Origin: Oscillospiraceae bacterium
GTDB taxonomy: Bacteria; Bacillota; Clostridia; Oscillospirales; Oscillospiraceae
Reading direction: 5' to 3'
Length of the DNA: 5,312 nt
Assembly: GCA_016302405.1 (NCBI GenBank)
Contig: JAEDNR010000103.1
Location: forward strand, 1 to 5,312
In this document: piece by piece, positions 1-5,147 of the stretch
Layout: the number at the start of each line of letters is the position of its first letter
How positions within the stretch are numbered: position 1 is the first letter of the stretch
Position numbers and translations under genes: made by a program
The notes under the pieces: model-generated
Databases searched by the model: none
What the model was told of the DNA's origin: nothing
Seen by the model: the letters and a program-made list of their open reading frames with translations, nothing else

Positions 1-3
1 ACG

Positions 4-23
4 GCCCGCCAAATTCCAATTTG
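4..23 (+). repeat. GCCCGC-AAATTCCAATTT repeat, copy 1
   Basis: GCCCGCC followed by AAATTCCAATTTG. It matches 5148-5167 at 19 of 20 positions (C versus T before the AAATT) and matches the 110-121 copy in its AAATTCCAATTT core. An inverted, slightly altered copy lies at 4854-4874. Confidence 0.75.
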
Positions 24-94
24 TCGCGCCACAGAACGATACCGAGCGGGTCAGGTTGGGAGCGATTACAGACCACGCTCGTCACGACTTGGCC

Positions 95-121
95 GCCCGC
101 CCTGCGGGCAAATTCCAATTT
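95..121 (+). repeat. GCCCGC hairpin plus AAATTCCAATTT repeat, copy 2
   Basis: A perfect 6-bp hairpin (GCCCGC 95-100, loop CCT, GCGGGC 104-109) runs straight into AAATTCCAATTT at 110-121. This places the core 99 bases after copy 1 in the same orientation, as if two units of a repeat were placed in tandem. Confidence 0.7.
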
Positions 122-164
122 TCCTGTTTTCCTTATTTCCCGGCAAACGCCGCGTCGTTGTGGG

Positions 165-194
165 TGTCGGCCCTTTCGGCGACAAAGGCCGACA
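165..194. terminator. GC-rich hairpin, possible terminator of an upstream gene
   Basis: TGTCGGCC (165-172) pairs perfectly with GGCCGACA (187-194). TTT (174-176) pairs with AAA (184-186), leaving one C bulged and a CGGCGAC loop. The bases that follow are T-rich but interrupted, so it would be a weak intrinsic terminator. It lies just before the promoter of the next operon, which is where insulation would be expected. Confidence 0.4.
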
Positions 195-202
195 ATCTAT
201 AC

Positions 203-231
203 TTGCTTTTTCTCTTTTCATTTCGTATAAT
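203..231 (+). promoter_or_regulatory. Sigma-A promoter of the ECF-DUF1292-tcdA operon
   Basis: The -10 box is a perfect TATAAT at 226-231. Seventeen bases upstream lies TTGCTT (203-208), a half-matching -35 box. Transcription would start near 238, leaving a leader of about 80 bases before the ATG at 318. No other good promoter is seen upstream of this operon. Confidence 0.6.
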
Positions 232-257
232 GGGGCCATAAATCATGCGAAGCTCAT

Positions 258-300
258 ATGCAAAGCACTGTTCCGCAGACATTCATAACCCCATTTGCAT
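258..300 (+). promoter_or_regulatory. Inverted repeat in the operon leader
   Basis: ATGCAAA (258-264) and TTTGCAT (294-300) are perfect 7-bp complements separated by 29 bases within the predicted 80-base leader. The downstream arm ends four bases before the GAAGG ribosome binding region. It could pair in the mRNA or act as a protein site. I do not recognise a known riboswitch class in it. Confidence 0.3.
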
Positions 301-317
301 GGAAAGAAGGAATCCAC

Positions 318-872
318 ATGAACAAACGTGTACGTTGGATTGCCCGGACGGGCGTTCTCCTGGCGGTGCTCATCGCCCTGCAGGCCGCAACCAAGCCTCT
401 GGGCCAGCTTGTCACCGGCTCCTGTGTCAATGCTGTGCTGACCCTCAGCGTGACCCTGTGCGGCATCGGCTGCGGCGCCGTGGTGGCGCTGGTCTCTCCC
501 CTGCTGGCGTTCCTGCTGGGCATCGCCCCCAGCGTTGTCACCGTTCCCGCTATTATGCTGGGAAACCTCACCTTTGTTCTGGTGCTCAATCTGGCTGACT
601 GGCGCAGGCCCGGACTGACCGTTCCCCGGGTCATCATGTGGCCCCTGGCCGCGGCAGCTAAATTCGGCATGCTGTACCTGGTAGTGAGCAAGGTGATCTG
701 CGGTGTCCTCACGGACCAGCTCATGGCTGCGGGTGTTCTGAAAGCGCCCATGCTGCAGGCCCTGCCCGTCACCTTCGGCATTACCCAGCTCATCACCGCC
801 CTGATCGGCGGCGCCGTGGGCATTGCCCTGTTCATCCCCCTGCGCAAAGCTATCCGCCCGGACTGGCAGTAA
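318..872 (+). CDS. Putative ECF-type transporter S component (membrane protein)
   Basis: A 184-residue, very hydrophobic protein with about six membrane segments (roughly residues 9-26, 36-53, 54-70, 73-92, 103-123 and 150-174). The ends are basic (MNKRVRWIAR and PLRKAIRPDWQ). Length, helix number and the small-residue-rich helices fit the substrate-binding S component of energy-coupling-factor vitamin transporters. Such a protein would work with a shared EcfA/EcfA'/EcfT module encoded elsewhere. The ATG at 318 is chosen because AGAAGGAA lies about 6 bases upstream; an in-frame ATG at 258 would add 20 residues but has no ribosome binding site. It is the first gene of a three-gene operon. The substrate cannot be read from the sequence, and the leader shows no recognisable vitamin riboswitch. 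The family call is by overall look rather than a diagnostic motif, so another small integral membrane family remains possible. Confidence 0.65.
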   Translation: MNKRVRWIARTGVLLAVLIALQAATKPLGQLVTGSCVNAVLTLSVTLCGIGCGAVVALVSPLLAFLLGIAPSVVTVPAIMLGNLTFVLVLNLADWRRPGLTVPRVIMWPLAAAAKFGMLYLVVSKVICGVLTDQLMAAGVLKAPMLQALPVTFGITQLITALIGGAVGIALFIPLRKAIRPDWQ

Positions 873-903
873 CGCAAAAACATCCCAATCAGGAGGAATC
901 ATC

Positions 904-1191
904 ATGGAAAACGATAATCTGATGGAAGAAGAGAGCGGCATTCTCACCCTCACCGATGAAGACGGCCAGGAGGTTGACTTTGAGTACCTGGACAGCGTCG
1001 ACTATGACGGCAAAGAGTATCTGGTCCTGATGCCCGCCGACCAGGCGGAGACCCAGATCGTCATTCTGGAAGTGGAACCCGTGGACGAGGAAAACGAAAA
1101 CTACCTGTCCGTCAGCGACGAAGCCGTCCTGGATGCCGTCTACGGCATTTTCAAGGAGCGCTACAAGGACATCCTCACCTTTGAGGACTGA
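904..1191 (+). CDS. DUF1292 family small acidic protein
   Basis: A 95-residue, strongly acidic protein, probably cytoplasmic, with no signal peptide or membrane segment. The core from about residue 14 to 60 (ILTLTDEDGQEVDFEYLD, then DGKEYLVLMPAD, then QIVILEVEPVDEE) has the alternating strand pattern of the DUF1292 (YrzB-like) family. The C-terminal part (SVSDEAVLDAVYGIFKERYKD) looks helical and also fits the family. No biochemical function is established for the family as far as I know. The start is firm: AGGAGG at 891-896 sits 7 bases before the ATG. It lies 31 bases after the ECF-like gene and 3 bases before tcdA, so it is co-transcribed. In many Firmicutes this family sits near yrzL/ruvX instead, so the pairing with tcdA is a local arrangement. 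Confidence 0.85.
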   Translation: MENDNLMEEESGILTLTDEDGQEVDFEYLDSVDYDGKEYLVLMPADQAETQIVILEVEPVDEENENYLSVSDEAVLDAVYGIFKERYKDILTFED

Positions 1192-1194
1192 TCC

Positions 1195-1917
1195 GTGGAA
1201 GAACAGTTTCTGCGCACCGCCATGCTCTTAGGTGACGAGGCTCTTGCCCGGCTGCAAAAGGCCCATATTGCCGTCTTCGGCCTGGGCGGCGTAGGCGGCT
1301 ACGCGGTGGAAGCCCTGGCCCGTGCCGGTGTGGGGCAGCTTACATTGGTCGATAACGATACCGTCAGCCTGTCCAACCTGAACCGGCAGCTCCTGGCCCT
1401 CCATTCCACCCTGGGGCTACCCAAGGTGGATGCGGCAAAGCGCCGGGTGCTGGACATCAATCCGGGTGCCCGGGTGGAAACAGAGCAGGTTTTTTACGGT
1501 CCTGCCACCGCGGACCGGTTCGACTTCCGAAGCTTTGACTACATCATTGATGCCATCGACACCGTATCGGGTAAGCTATTGCTGGTAGAGCGTGCCAGAG
1601 CAGCGGGAACCCCCATTATCTGCTGCATGGGCACCGGGAACAAGCTGGACCCCAGCCGGTTCCAGGTAGCGGACCTGGAAAAGACCAGCATGTGCCCCCT
1701 GGCCCGGGTCATGCGCAAGGAGCTGGGAAAGCGTGGGATCAAGCACCTAAAAGTGGTGTACTCCCAGGAGGAAGTGATTTCTCCCACCGGCTGGGAAGCG
1801 GAGGCCGCCGCCATCGGCAAGCGTCAGATCCCTGGCAGTGTCTCTTTCGTTCCCGGTGCGGCAGGGCTAATGCTTGCCGGGGAAGTTATCAAAGACCTGG
1901 CACTGGGCTCGAATTGA
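1195..1917 (+). CDS. tcdA: tRNA threonylcarbamoyladenosine dehydratase (TcdA)
   Basis: A 240-residue E1-like (ThiF/HesA superfamily) enzyme. It is expected to use ATP to dehydrate t6A at position 37 of ANN-decoding tRNAs to the cyclic form ct6A. Seen in the sequence: the Rossmann nucleotide loop GLGGVGG (residues 29-35), the acidic strand end LVDND (51-55), NLNRQ (61-65), GLPKVDAAK (74-82) and YIIDAIDTVSGK (116-127). The TcdA-type block GTGNKLDPSRF (146-156) follows, then MCPLARVMRKELGKRGI (166-182) and VVYSQE (187-192). The start is GTG at 1195, three bases after the DUF1292 stop, with TTGAGGAC 8 bases upstream inside the previous gene; this suggests translational coupling. The length is slightly short of the E. 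coli protein but all motifs are present. E. coli uses a sulfur-relay partner (CsdA/CsdE); none is visible here. Transcription probably ends in the palindromic element that follows. Confidence 0.93.
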   Translation: MEEQFLRTAMLLGDEALARLQKAHIAVFGLGGVGGYAVEALARAGVGQLTLVDNDTVSLSNLNRQLLALHSTLGLPKVDAAKRRVLDINPGARVETEQVFYGPATADRFDFRSFDYIIDAIDTVSGKLLLVERARAAGTPIICCMGTGNKLDPSRFQVADLEKTSMCPLARVMRKELGKRGIKHLKVVYSQEEVISPTGWEAEAAAIGKRQIPGSVSFVPGAAGLMLAGEVIKDLALGSN

Positions 1918-1931
1918 ACCAGATTTTAAAA

Positions 1932-2133
1932 GGGGCTGTCTCACTAAAGAAAAATTGCACAAATAAAAGAACTGTCATTCCGAGAAAGTAGCGCACTACT
2001 TTCGTGGGAATCCCCCGGTCAGAAGGGAAACCTCCTGATAAAGACCCTAAAAATCGGGGGGATTGCCACACCAGTGACATCACTGGTTCGCAATGACAGC
2101 TTTTTTATTTGAATATTCTGAGTGAGAATTCCC
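1932..2133. mobile_element. Approx. 200-bp palindromic MITE-like element
   Basis: The two halves are inverted copies. The inner arms 1960-1983 and 2088-2111 match at 21 of 24 positions (CAAATAAAA..CTGTCATT.CGA). The outer ends, GGGGCTGTCTCACTAA (1932-1947) and the complement of TGAGTGAGAATTCCC (2119-2133), match at about 11 of 15. It contains no reading frame. Its left end reappears at 5258. It fits a miniature inverted-repeat transposable element lodged between convergent genes. I see no clear flanking target duplication. I recall GTCATT-G/C-CGAG repeats as common in gut Clostridia, but the family identity is not verified. Confidence 0.65.
1972..2107. terminator. Nested hairpin, likely bidirectional terminator for tcdA and cysE
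   Basis: This is the inner part of the palindromic element. The outer stem 1972-1983/2088-2099 encloses three arms: GAAAGTAG/CTACTTTC (1984-1991/1996-2003), a GGGAATCCCCCG arm (2006-2017 with 2055-2067, one mismatch and one bulge) and ACCAGTG/CACTGGT (2070-2076/2081-2087). On the plus strand it ends in C followed by seven or more Ts (2101-2106 and on), serving tcdA. On the minus strand the exit is TTCTTTTATTT, serving cysE. No other terminator separates these convergent genes. Confidence 0.55.
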
Positions 2134-2141
2134 GAACTATA

Positions 2142-3083
2142 TCAATCTTCGACTTTTCCCTGGCCCTCCCAGAAAGGCTCGGTGCTGCCGCACTCAGCGC
2201 AGACCCGGGGCTTATACTGTAGCTCCTGGCTCTTGACGCTGACGGTAGTGCAGGGGGGGATGGAGTGGGTAATAAATACGTTGGAGCCGATGACACAGTC
2301 CCGGCCGATCACGGTGCCGCCGCCCAGAATGGAGGCGCCGGCATAGATGGTCACATTGTCCTCAATGGTGGGGTGCCGCCTTTTGCCCCGGAGGCTCTGG
2401 CCGCCCCGGGTGGTAAGAGCGCCCAATGTCACGCCCTGGTAGATCTTCACATGGTCACCAATCCGGGTGGTCTCGCCCACCACGATGCCGGTGCCGTGGT
2501 CAATAAAGAAATAATTGCCGATGGTCGCGCCGGGGTTAATATCGATGCCCGTGATACTGTGGGCATGCTCCGTCATCATCCGGGGCAGCATGGGCACCTC
2601 CAGAGTATACAGCACATGGGCAAGACGGTACACCGTCACGGCGAACAGGCCGGGATAGCAGAAAATGATCTCGTCGCTGCCGTAAGCCGCCGGATCCCCC
2701 TCAAAGAAAGCCTCCACATCCGTCTGGGCCACTGCCCGGACATCGGGAATGGCACGGAAGAACGCAATGCTGATTTCCTGGGCACGCCGGGAGGCTTCCT
2801 CCTCCCCCAGCCTGGGCCGCAGAACAATGGCGATCTGCTTGTTCAGGTTATACATCACATCCTCGATCAGCATGGACAGATTGTGCCGGGCGTTGTAGAT
2901 CCGGTAGGACTTATCCCGGGAGTAGCCGGGGTAGACAATCCGGATCAGCTTGCCGATCATGTCAATGACCACTTCCTTGTCCGGCTGCTGGAACGGGTCC
3001 AGCCTGTCGATGGTTCTGCCGTTGCCGTAGTCCAGAAGAATACCGTCCACAATGCTCTCAATGCTTTGCTCAATGGGTGTCAT
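2142..3083 (-). CDS. cysE: Serine O-acetyltransferase (CysE/EpsC type)
   Basis: A 313-residue protein that should transfer acetyl from acetyl-CoA to L-serine, giving O-acetylserine for cysteine synthesis in the cytoplasm. The first ~165 residues are the mainly helical N-terminal region. A left-handed beta-helix of hexapeptide repeats follows (about 175-285), with DINPGATIG, IDHGTGIVVGE, YQGVTLGA and the GKRRHP loop. By alignment with E. coli CysE, the catalytic Asp of DINP (~181), His of DHGTG (~196) and His of RRHP (~237) are all present. The C-terminus is odd: no GVPAR segment or terminal Ile, but a tail with CAEC (~295-298) ending in VED. The start at 3083 is preferred because GGAGGG (3090-3095) is then 6 bases upstream; the in-frame ATG at 3089 abuts that site. 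It has its own promoter at 3105-3133. Confidence 0.92.
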   Translation of the reverse strand: MTPIEQSIESIVDGILLDYGNGRTIDRLDPFQQPDKEVVIDMIGKLIRIVYPGYSRDKSYRIYNARHNLSMLIEDVMYNLNKQIAIVLRPRLGEEEASRRAQEISIAFFRAIPDVRAVAQTDVEAFFEGDPAAYGSDEIIFCYPGLFAVTVYRLAHVLYTLEVPMLPRMMTEHAHSITGIDINPGATIGNYFFIDHGTGIVVGETTRIGDHVKIYQGVTLGALTTRGGQSLRGKRRHPTIEDNVTIYAGASILGGGTVIGRDCVIGSNVFITHSIPPCTTVSVKSQELQYKPRVCAECGSTEPFWEGQGKVED

Positions 3084-3104
3084 TTCCATCCCTCCAATGC
3101 CACC

Positions 3105-3133
3105 AGTTTAACACAGGAGACCCCACCTGTCAA
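3105..3133 (-). promoter_or_regulatory. Promoter of cysE
   Basis: On the minus strand, a perfect -35 TTGACA (3128-3133) is followed after exactly 17 bases by TAAACT (3105-3110), a four-of-six -10 box. Transcription would start near 3098, giving a leader of only about 15 bases that is almost entirely ribosome binding site. The -35 box overlaps the loop of the glycosyltransferase terminator hairpin. The leader is too short for a cysteine T-box or other RNA switch. Confidence 0.6.
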
Positions 3134-3153
3134 TGAACAGAGTGGGGCCTCCT
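3115..3153 (-). terminator. Hairpin terminator after the glycosyltransferase gene
   Basis: AGGAG (3115-3119) pairs with CTCCT (3149-3153), CCCCAC (3121-3126) with GTGGGG (3142-3147), and CTGT (3127-3130) with ACAG (3137-3140). There is one mismatch, one bulged A and a six-base loop. It begins 8 bases past the glycosyltransferase stop. The bases after it in the direction of transcription (GTGTTAAAC) are a poor U-tract, so termination may be incomplete and cysE may receive some read-through. Confidence 0.6.
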
Positions 3154-3161
3154 GCGCAACT

Positions 3162-4529
3162 TTATTTTCCTGTCCGCATCGTCCAGTTTTTATAGGGGAT
3201 GAAAAGGATATTCGCGATAATCGCAATGAGCCACCATAGATTCCTGTGCAGCAGCTTCGGAAGCAGGATAATAAGCGGGATTGCTATGAGCCAGAAAAGA
3301 AGCTGCAAAATCCCGGGAAGAATCTTCTTTCGCATTTGCTTCTTGTCTTCTTCCGGCATAAGGTGGGGAGCCGTCTCAATAAACTCCGCCGCGCCTTTGG
3401 GGCCGGGAGCTTCCCGAAAATCCCGGCTGCACTGCACCGCTGCCCGGGCATATTGGGGGTTTTTCAGCACCGCAAGGACTGCCGCCCGGATTTCTTCCGG
3501 GCTGTCCCCCTTTAGTTCCACACCAGCGCCCATCTCAAAAGCTCTTCTCGCGACCGCCCGCTGCTCATTGGTCTGGGGATACAGCACCATGGGCGCTGCC
3601 ATATACAGGCTTTCGCTGACGCTGTTCATGCCGCAGTGGGTCAGAAATACATTGGCTTTCGCAAGGACCTCCGGCTGGTTGACATAGGCCTCCACCCGGA
3701 TATTGTCCGGCAGCTTTCCCAGGCTCTCCGGATCCACGGCTTTTCCGCAGGAAATGAGCACATCCACATCTCCCCCCGCCAGTGCCCGGATACAGTTTTT
3801 GTAGAAATCCGGTTTCTCATTGAGGACGGTGCCCATGGATATGAACACCAGGGGCCGTTCGTGCTCCTTGTCCGGCGGATAGGCCACCGGCAGGGACGGG
3901 CCGACGAAAGCGTAGTGCTTAGAAAAGGTTTCGGAACAGGGCTGATACTTCTTCGTGGCGTAAACCACGGTATCCGAAAAGTTATCGTTCTGCACCAGGG
4001 GCATAATGCTCTTTTCGTGGTAGCCGTAGGCTTCCAGGTTCTTTAACTCCGCCTTGACACGCCCCGAGCCTGTTATCAGGTCCGCTATTTCAGAGAAGCT
4101 GTTTTTCATGTACCGGGAGGAAGCCTGATTGAAGGCAAAAGTGGAGGTGGAGACCACCATGGGGATCTTATACTTTCTCGCCGTCAACTTGCCCCAGAAG
4201 CACACCGAATCCGTAAAAATCACATCCGGCCGAAAAGATGCCACCTGCTCAGCAAGAAACCCATCCATCCTCGCCGTAATCCGCAGGTCCATCACCGTCA
4301 TTTCCGTGGTGGAGACCCGCTTCAGGCCCTGGGCTTCTTCCGCCGTCAGTTCCGGCAGAAAAGCGTCGCAGGGAAAAAATTCCGCGCCTGTTTTCTCGAT
4401 CTTCTCCCGGAATTCTTCAAAGGAGTAATACCGGACCGCGTTCCCTCTTTTTACCAGTTCCGTCACAACGGGAAGGGTCGGGTTGTGATGGCCGTGGGCG
4501 GGAATGCAGAACACCATAATTTTCTTCAC
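3162..4529 (-). CDS. MGT/UGT-family glycosyltransferase with C-terminal membrane hairpin
   Basis: A 455-residue GT-B fold (GT1, macrolide-glycosyltransferase-like) enzyme, expected to move a sugar from a nucleotide donor to a small, often hydrophobic acceptor. The N-terminal acceptor domain opens with VFCIPAHGHHNPTLP (about residues 6-20); its GH histidine aligns with the catalytic base of OleD-like enzymes. FVGPSLP (~208-214) and VFISMGTV (~228-235) mark the domain junction. The donor site is NQPEVLAKANVFLTHCGMNS (~284-303) followed by PMVLYPQTNEQ (~313-323). Unusually, two hydrophobic helices (~402-427 and ~430-446) follow a charged linker, suggesting membrane attachment. The GTG at 4529 is chosen because AAGAGG is 8 bases upstream and the protein then begins MKKIMVF; a GTG at 4538 overlaps that site. 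It lies 15 bases after the AbrB-like gene, in one operon. The acceptor is unknown; antibiotic inactivation or lipid glycosylation are both possible. Confidence 0.9.
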   Translation of the reverse strand: MKKIMVFCIPAHGHHNPTLPVVTELVKRGNAVRYYSFEEFREKIEKTGAEFFPCDAFLPELTAEEAQGLKRVSTTEMTVMDLRITARMDGFLAEQVASFRPDVIFTDSVCFWGKLTARKYKIPMVVSTSTFAFNQASSRYMKNSFSEIADLITGSGRVKAELKNLEAYGYHEKSIMPLVQNDNFSDTVVYATKKYQPCSETFSKHYAFVGPSLPVAYPPDKEHERPLVFISMGTVLNEKPDFYKNCIRALAGGDVDVLISCGKAVDPESLGKLPDNIRVEAYVNQPEVLAKANVFLTHCGMNSVSESLYMAAPMVLYPQTNEQRAVARRAFEMGAGVELKGDSPEEIRAAVLAVLKNPQYARAAVQCSRDFREAPGPKGAAEFIETAPHLMPEEDKKQMRKKILPGILQLLFWLIAIPLIILLPKLLHRNLWWLIAIIANILFIPYKNWTMRTGK

Positions 4530-4544
4530 AGCGCCCACCTCTTA

Positions 4545-4751
4545 TCAATCGTCACCAAATACCGCGCGGGAAAGCTCCGCGAAGGCCGCTTTCGGCGGGA
4601 TCGCGATACCTTTTTCCGTATCCCCCAGGAGCAGGAGCGTGTCCCCGGGCTTGATCCCAAACAGCTCCCTTGCCTGCTTCGGGATGACAAACTGTCCCTT
4701 TTCTCCTACCGTTACCGTCCAGGCATATTTCCCCTCCGGAAAATTCTTCAT
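4545..4751 (-). CDS. AbrB/MazE/SpoVT-family DNA-binding regulator
   Basis: A 68-residue protein made of essentially one swapped-hairpin AbrB-type domain. WTVTVGEKGQFVIPKQAREL (about residues 11-30) carries the family's KGQ-VIPK-AR signature. FGIKPGDTLLLLGDTEKGIAI (31-51) is the second half. A short C-terminal helix (PKAAFAELSRAVFGDD) follows. Such proteins bind DNA as dimers. The start is firm: GGGAGGT lies about 5 bases before the ATG. It is the first gene of an operon with the glycosyltransferase, whose GTG comes 15 bases after its stop. The position and the inverted repeat over its promoter suggest autoregulation and control of the glycosyltransferase; that is inference. A MazE-type antitoxin role is less likely because no toxin gene is adjacent. 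Confidence 0.9.
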   Translation of the reverse strand: MKNFPEGKYAWTVTVGEKGQFVIPKQARELFGIKPGDTLLLLGDTEKGIAIPPKAAFAELSRAVFGDD

Positions 4752-4763
4752 AGCTTACCTCCC

Positions 4764-4796
4764 AAAAGTATGATTTGTTATACATATTATACTTTT
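4764..4796. promoter_or_regulatory. Inverted repeat over the -10 box, candidate AbrB-type operator
   Basis: AAAAGTAT (4764-4771) and ATACTTTT (4789-4796) are perfect 8-bp inverted arms with a 17-base spacer. One arm overlaps the TATAAT box and the other adjoins the ribosome binding site. On the minus strand, GTATTATG, GTATAATA and GTATAACA follow one another closely, a GTAT-rich cluster. AbrB-like proteins bind AT-rich, flexible sites, so this is a natural autoregulatory target; binding is inferred. Confidence 0.5.
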
Positions 4797-4814
4797 CATA
4801 ATACGTTTTGTCAA
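4786..4814 (-). promoter_or_regulatory. Perfect-consensus promoter of the regulator-glycosyltransferase operon
   Basis: On the minus strand, TTGACA (4809-4814) and TATAAT (4786-4791) are both perfect matches and are separated by the ideal 17 bases. Transcription should start near 4779, leaving a leader of about 28 bases with GGGAGGT before the ATG at 4751. Such a strong promoter would normally need a repressor, and the first gene encodes a candidate. Confidence 0.88.
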
Positions 4815-4912
4815 GCCTCTTTTTCATCCGGTTTTCCAGAGACAGGAATCGGTAAATTGGGAATTTGTCGGGCCAATACCTTCCCCCGGGGGGAAGGTGC
4901 CCCGCAGGGGCG

Positions 4913-5031
4913 GATGAGGAACGGCGACATCTTCTGATGTGGTGTTCAGTCAAATAAGAACGTACAACTTTTCAAATTGTACCTTTTTTACGAACTGTAT
5001 GCAAAATCGGTCTGTTTCGCCGTTCCTCATC
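4913..5031. repeat. Perfect 15-bp inverted repeat with AT-rich core
   Basis: GATGAGGAACGGCGA (4913-4927) is exactly complementary to TCGCCGTTCCTCATC (5017-5031). The 89 bases between them are more AT-rich than the flanks. They contain ACATC/GATGT (4927-4931/4936-4940) and a GTACAA/TTGTAC hairpin followed by six Ts. Confidence 0.75.
4962..4989 (+). terminator. Terminator-like hairpin inside the inverted repeat
   Basis: GTACAA (4962-4967) pairs perfectly with TTGTAC (4977-4982), with two more A-T pairs possible inside after one mismatch. Six Ts follow at 4984-4989. The stem is short and AT-rich. It could end a small transcript on the plus strand, but no upstream promoter is convincing. Confidence 0.35.
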
Positions 5032-5065
5032 AGTCTCGCTGCGCTCGACAGCTATCAATTTAGGT

Positions 5066-5086
5066 ATGATTGCCCCCGGCAATCAT
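5066..5086. repeat. Perfect 9-bp hairpin
   Basis: ATGATTGCC (5066-5074), loop CCC, GGCAATCAT (5078-5086). It has no T-tract after it, so it is more likely part of the surrounding repeat element than a terminator. Confidence 0.6.
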
Positions 5087-5147
5087 TAGGATTTTGATTC
5101 ACTGCGTGCAGCACCACCCCCGGGGAAGCCATGGCGCTTCCGCGCTA

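Larger units (their letters stand above)
1..200. other. Gene-free repeat-bearing leader region
   Basis: No reading frame here has a credible ribosome binding site or a recognisable protein. The stretch holds two same-orientation copies of AAATTCCAATTT (11-22 and 110-121), each preceded by a GCCCGC tract, and a GC-rich hairpin at 165-194. The short plus-strand frames crossing it read like translated repeat DNA. It looks like the end of a degenerate intergenic repeat element cut by the window edge. Confidence 0.6.

Noticed and set aside
4..121. CRISPR-like array from the repeated AAATTCCAATTT motif
   Set aside because: Only two units about 99 bases apart with short, AT-rich repeats; spacing and unit structure do not fit CRISPR.
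21..230. Short plus-strand reading frames near the left edge
   Set aside because: No ribosome binding site, no protein-like composition, and the frame crosses repeats, a hairpin and the operon promoter.
243..953. Long minus-strand open frames opposite the ECF-like gene
   Set aside because: They are antisense shadows of a GC-rich coding sequence; the plus-strand product has clear membrane helices and a good ribosome binding site.
1972..2099. Cloverleaf-like fold as a tRNA gene
   Set aside because: Stem lengths, missing T-loop and anticodon-arm consensus, and an overall length of 128 bases rule out a tRNA.
3084..3161. Cysteine T-box or other riboswitch upstream of cysE
   Set aside because: The gap is only 78 bases, is filled by a terminator and promoter, and contains no T-box sequence.
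2265..3239. Long 324-residue plus-strand open frame opposite cysE
   Set aside because: The minus-strand frame encodes an unmistakable serine acetyltransferase with catalytic residues; the plus frame has low-complexity composition and runs through a terminator.
4545..4751. MazE-like antitoxin of a toxin-antitoxin pair
   Set aside because: The neighbouring gene is a full-length glycosyltransferase; no small toxin gene is adjacent on either strand.
4485..4953. Open frames on both strands across the regulator gene and the repeat
   Set aside because: They translate promoter and repeat DNA or overlap the well-supported AbrB-like gene in another frame; no start signals.
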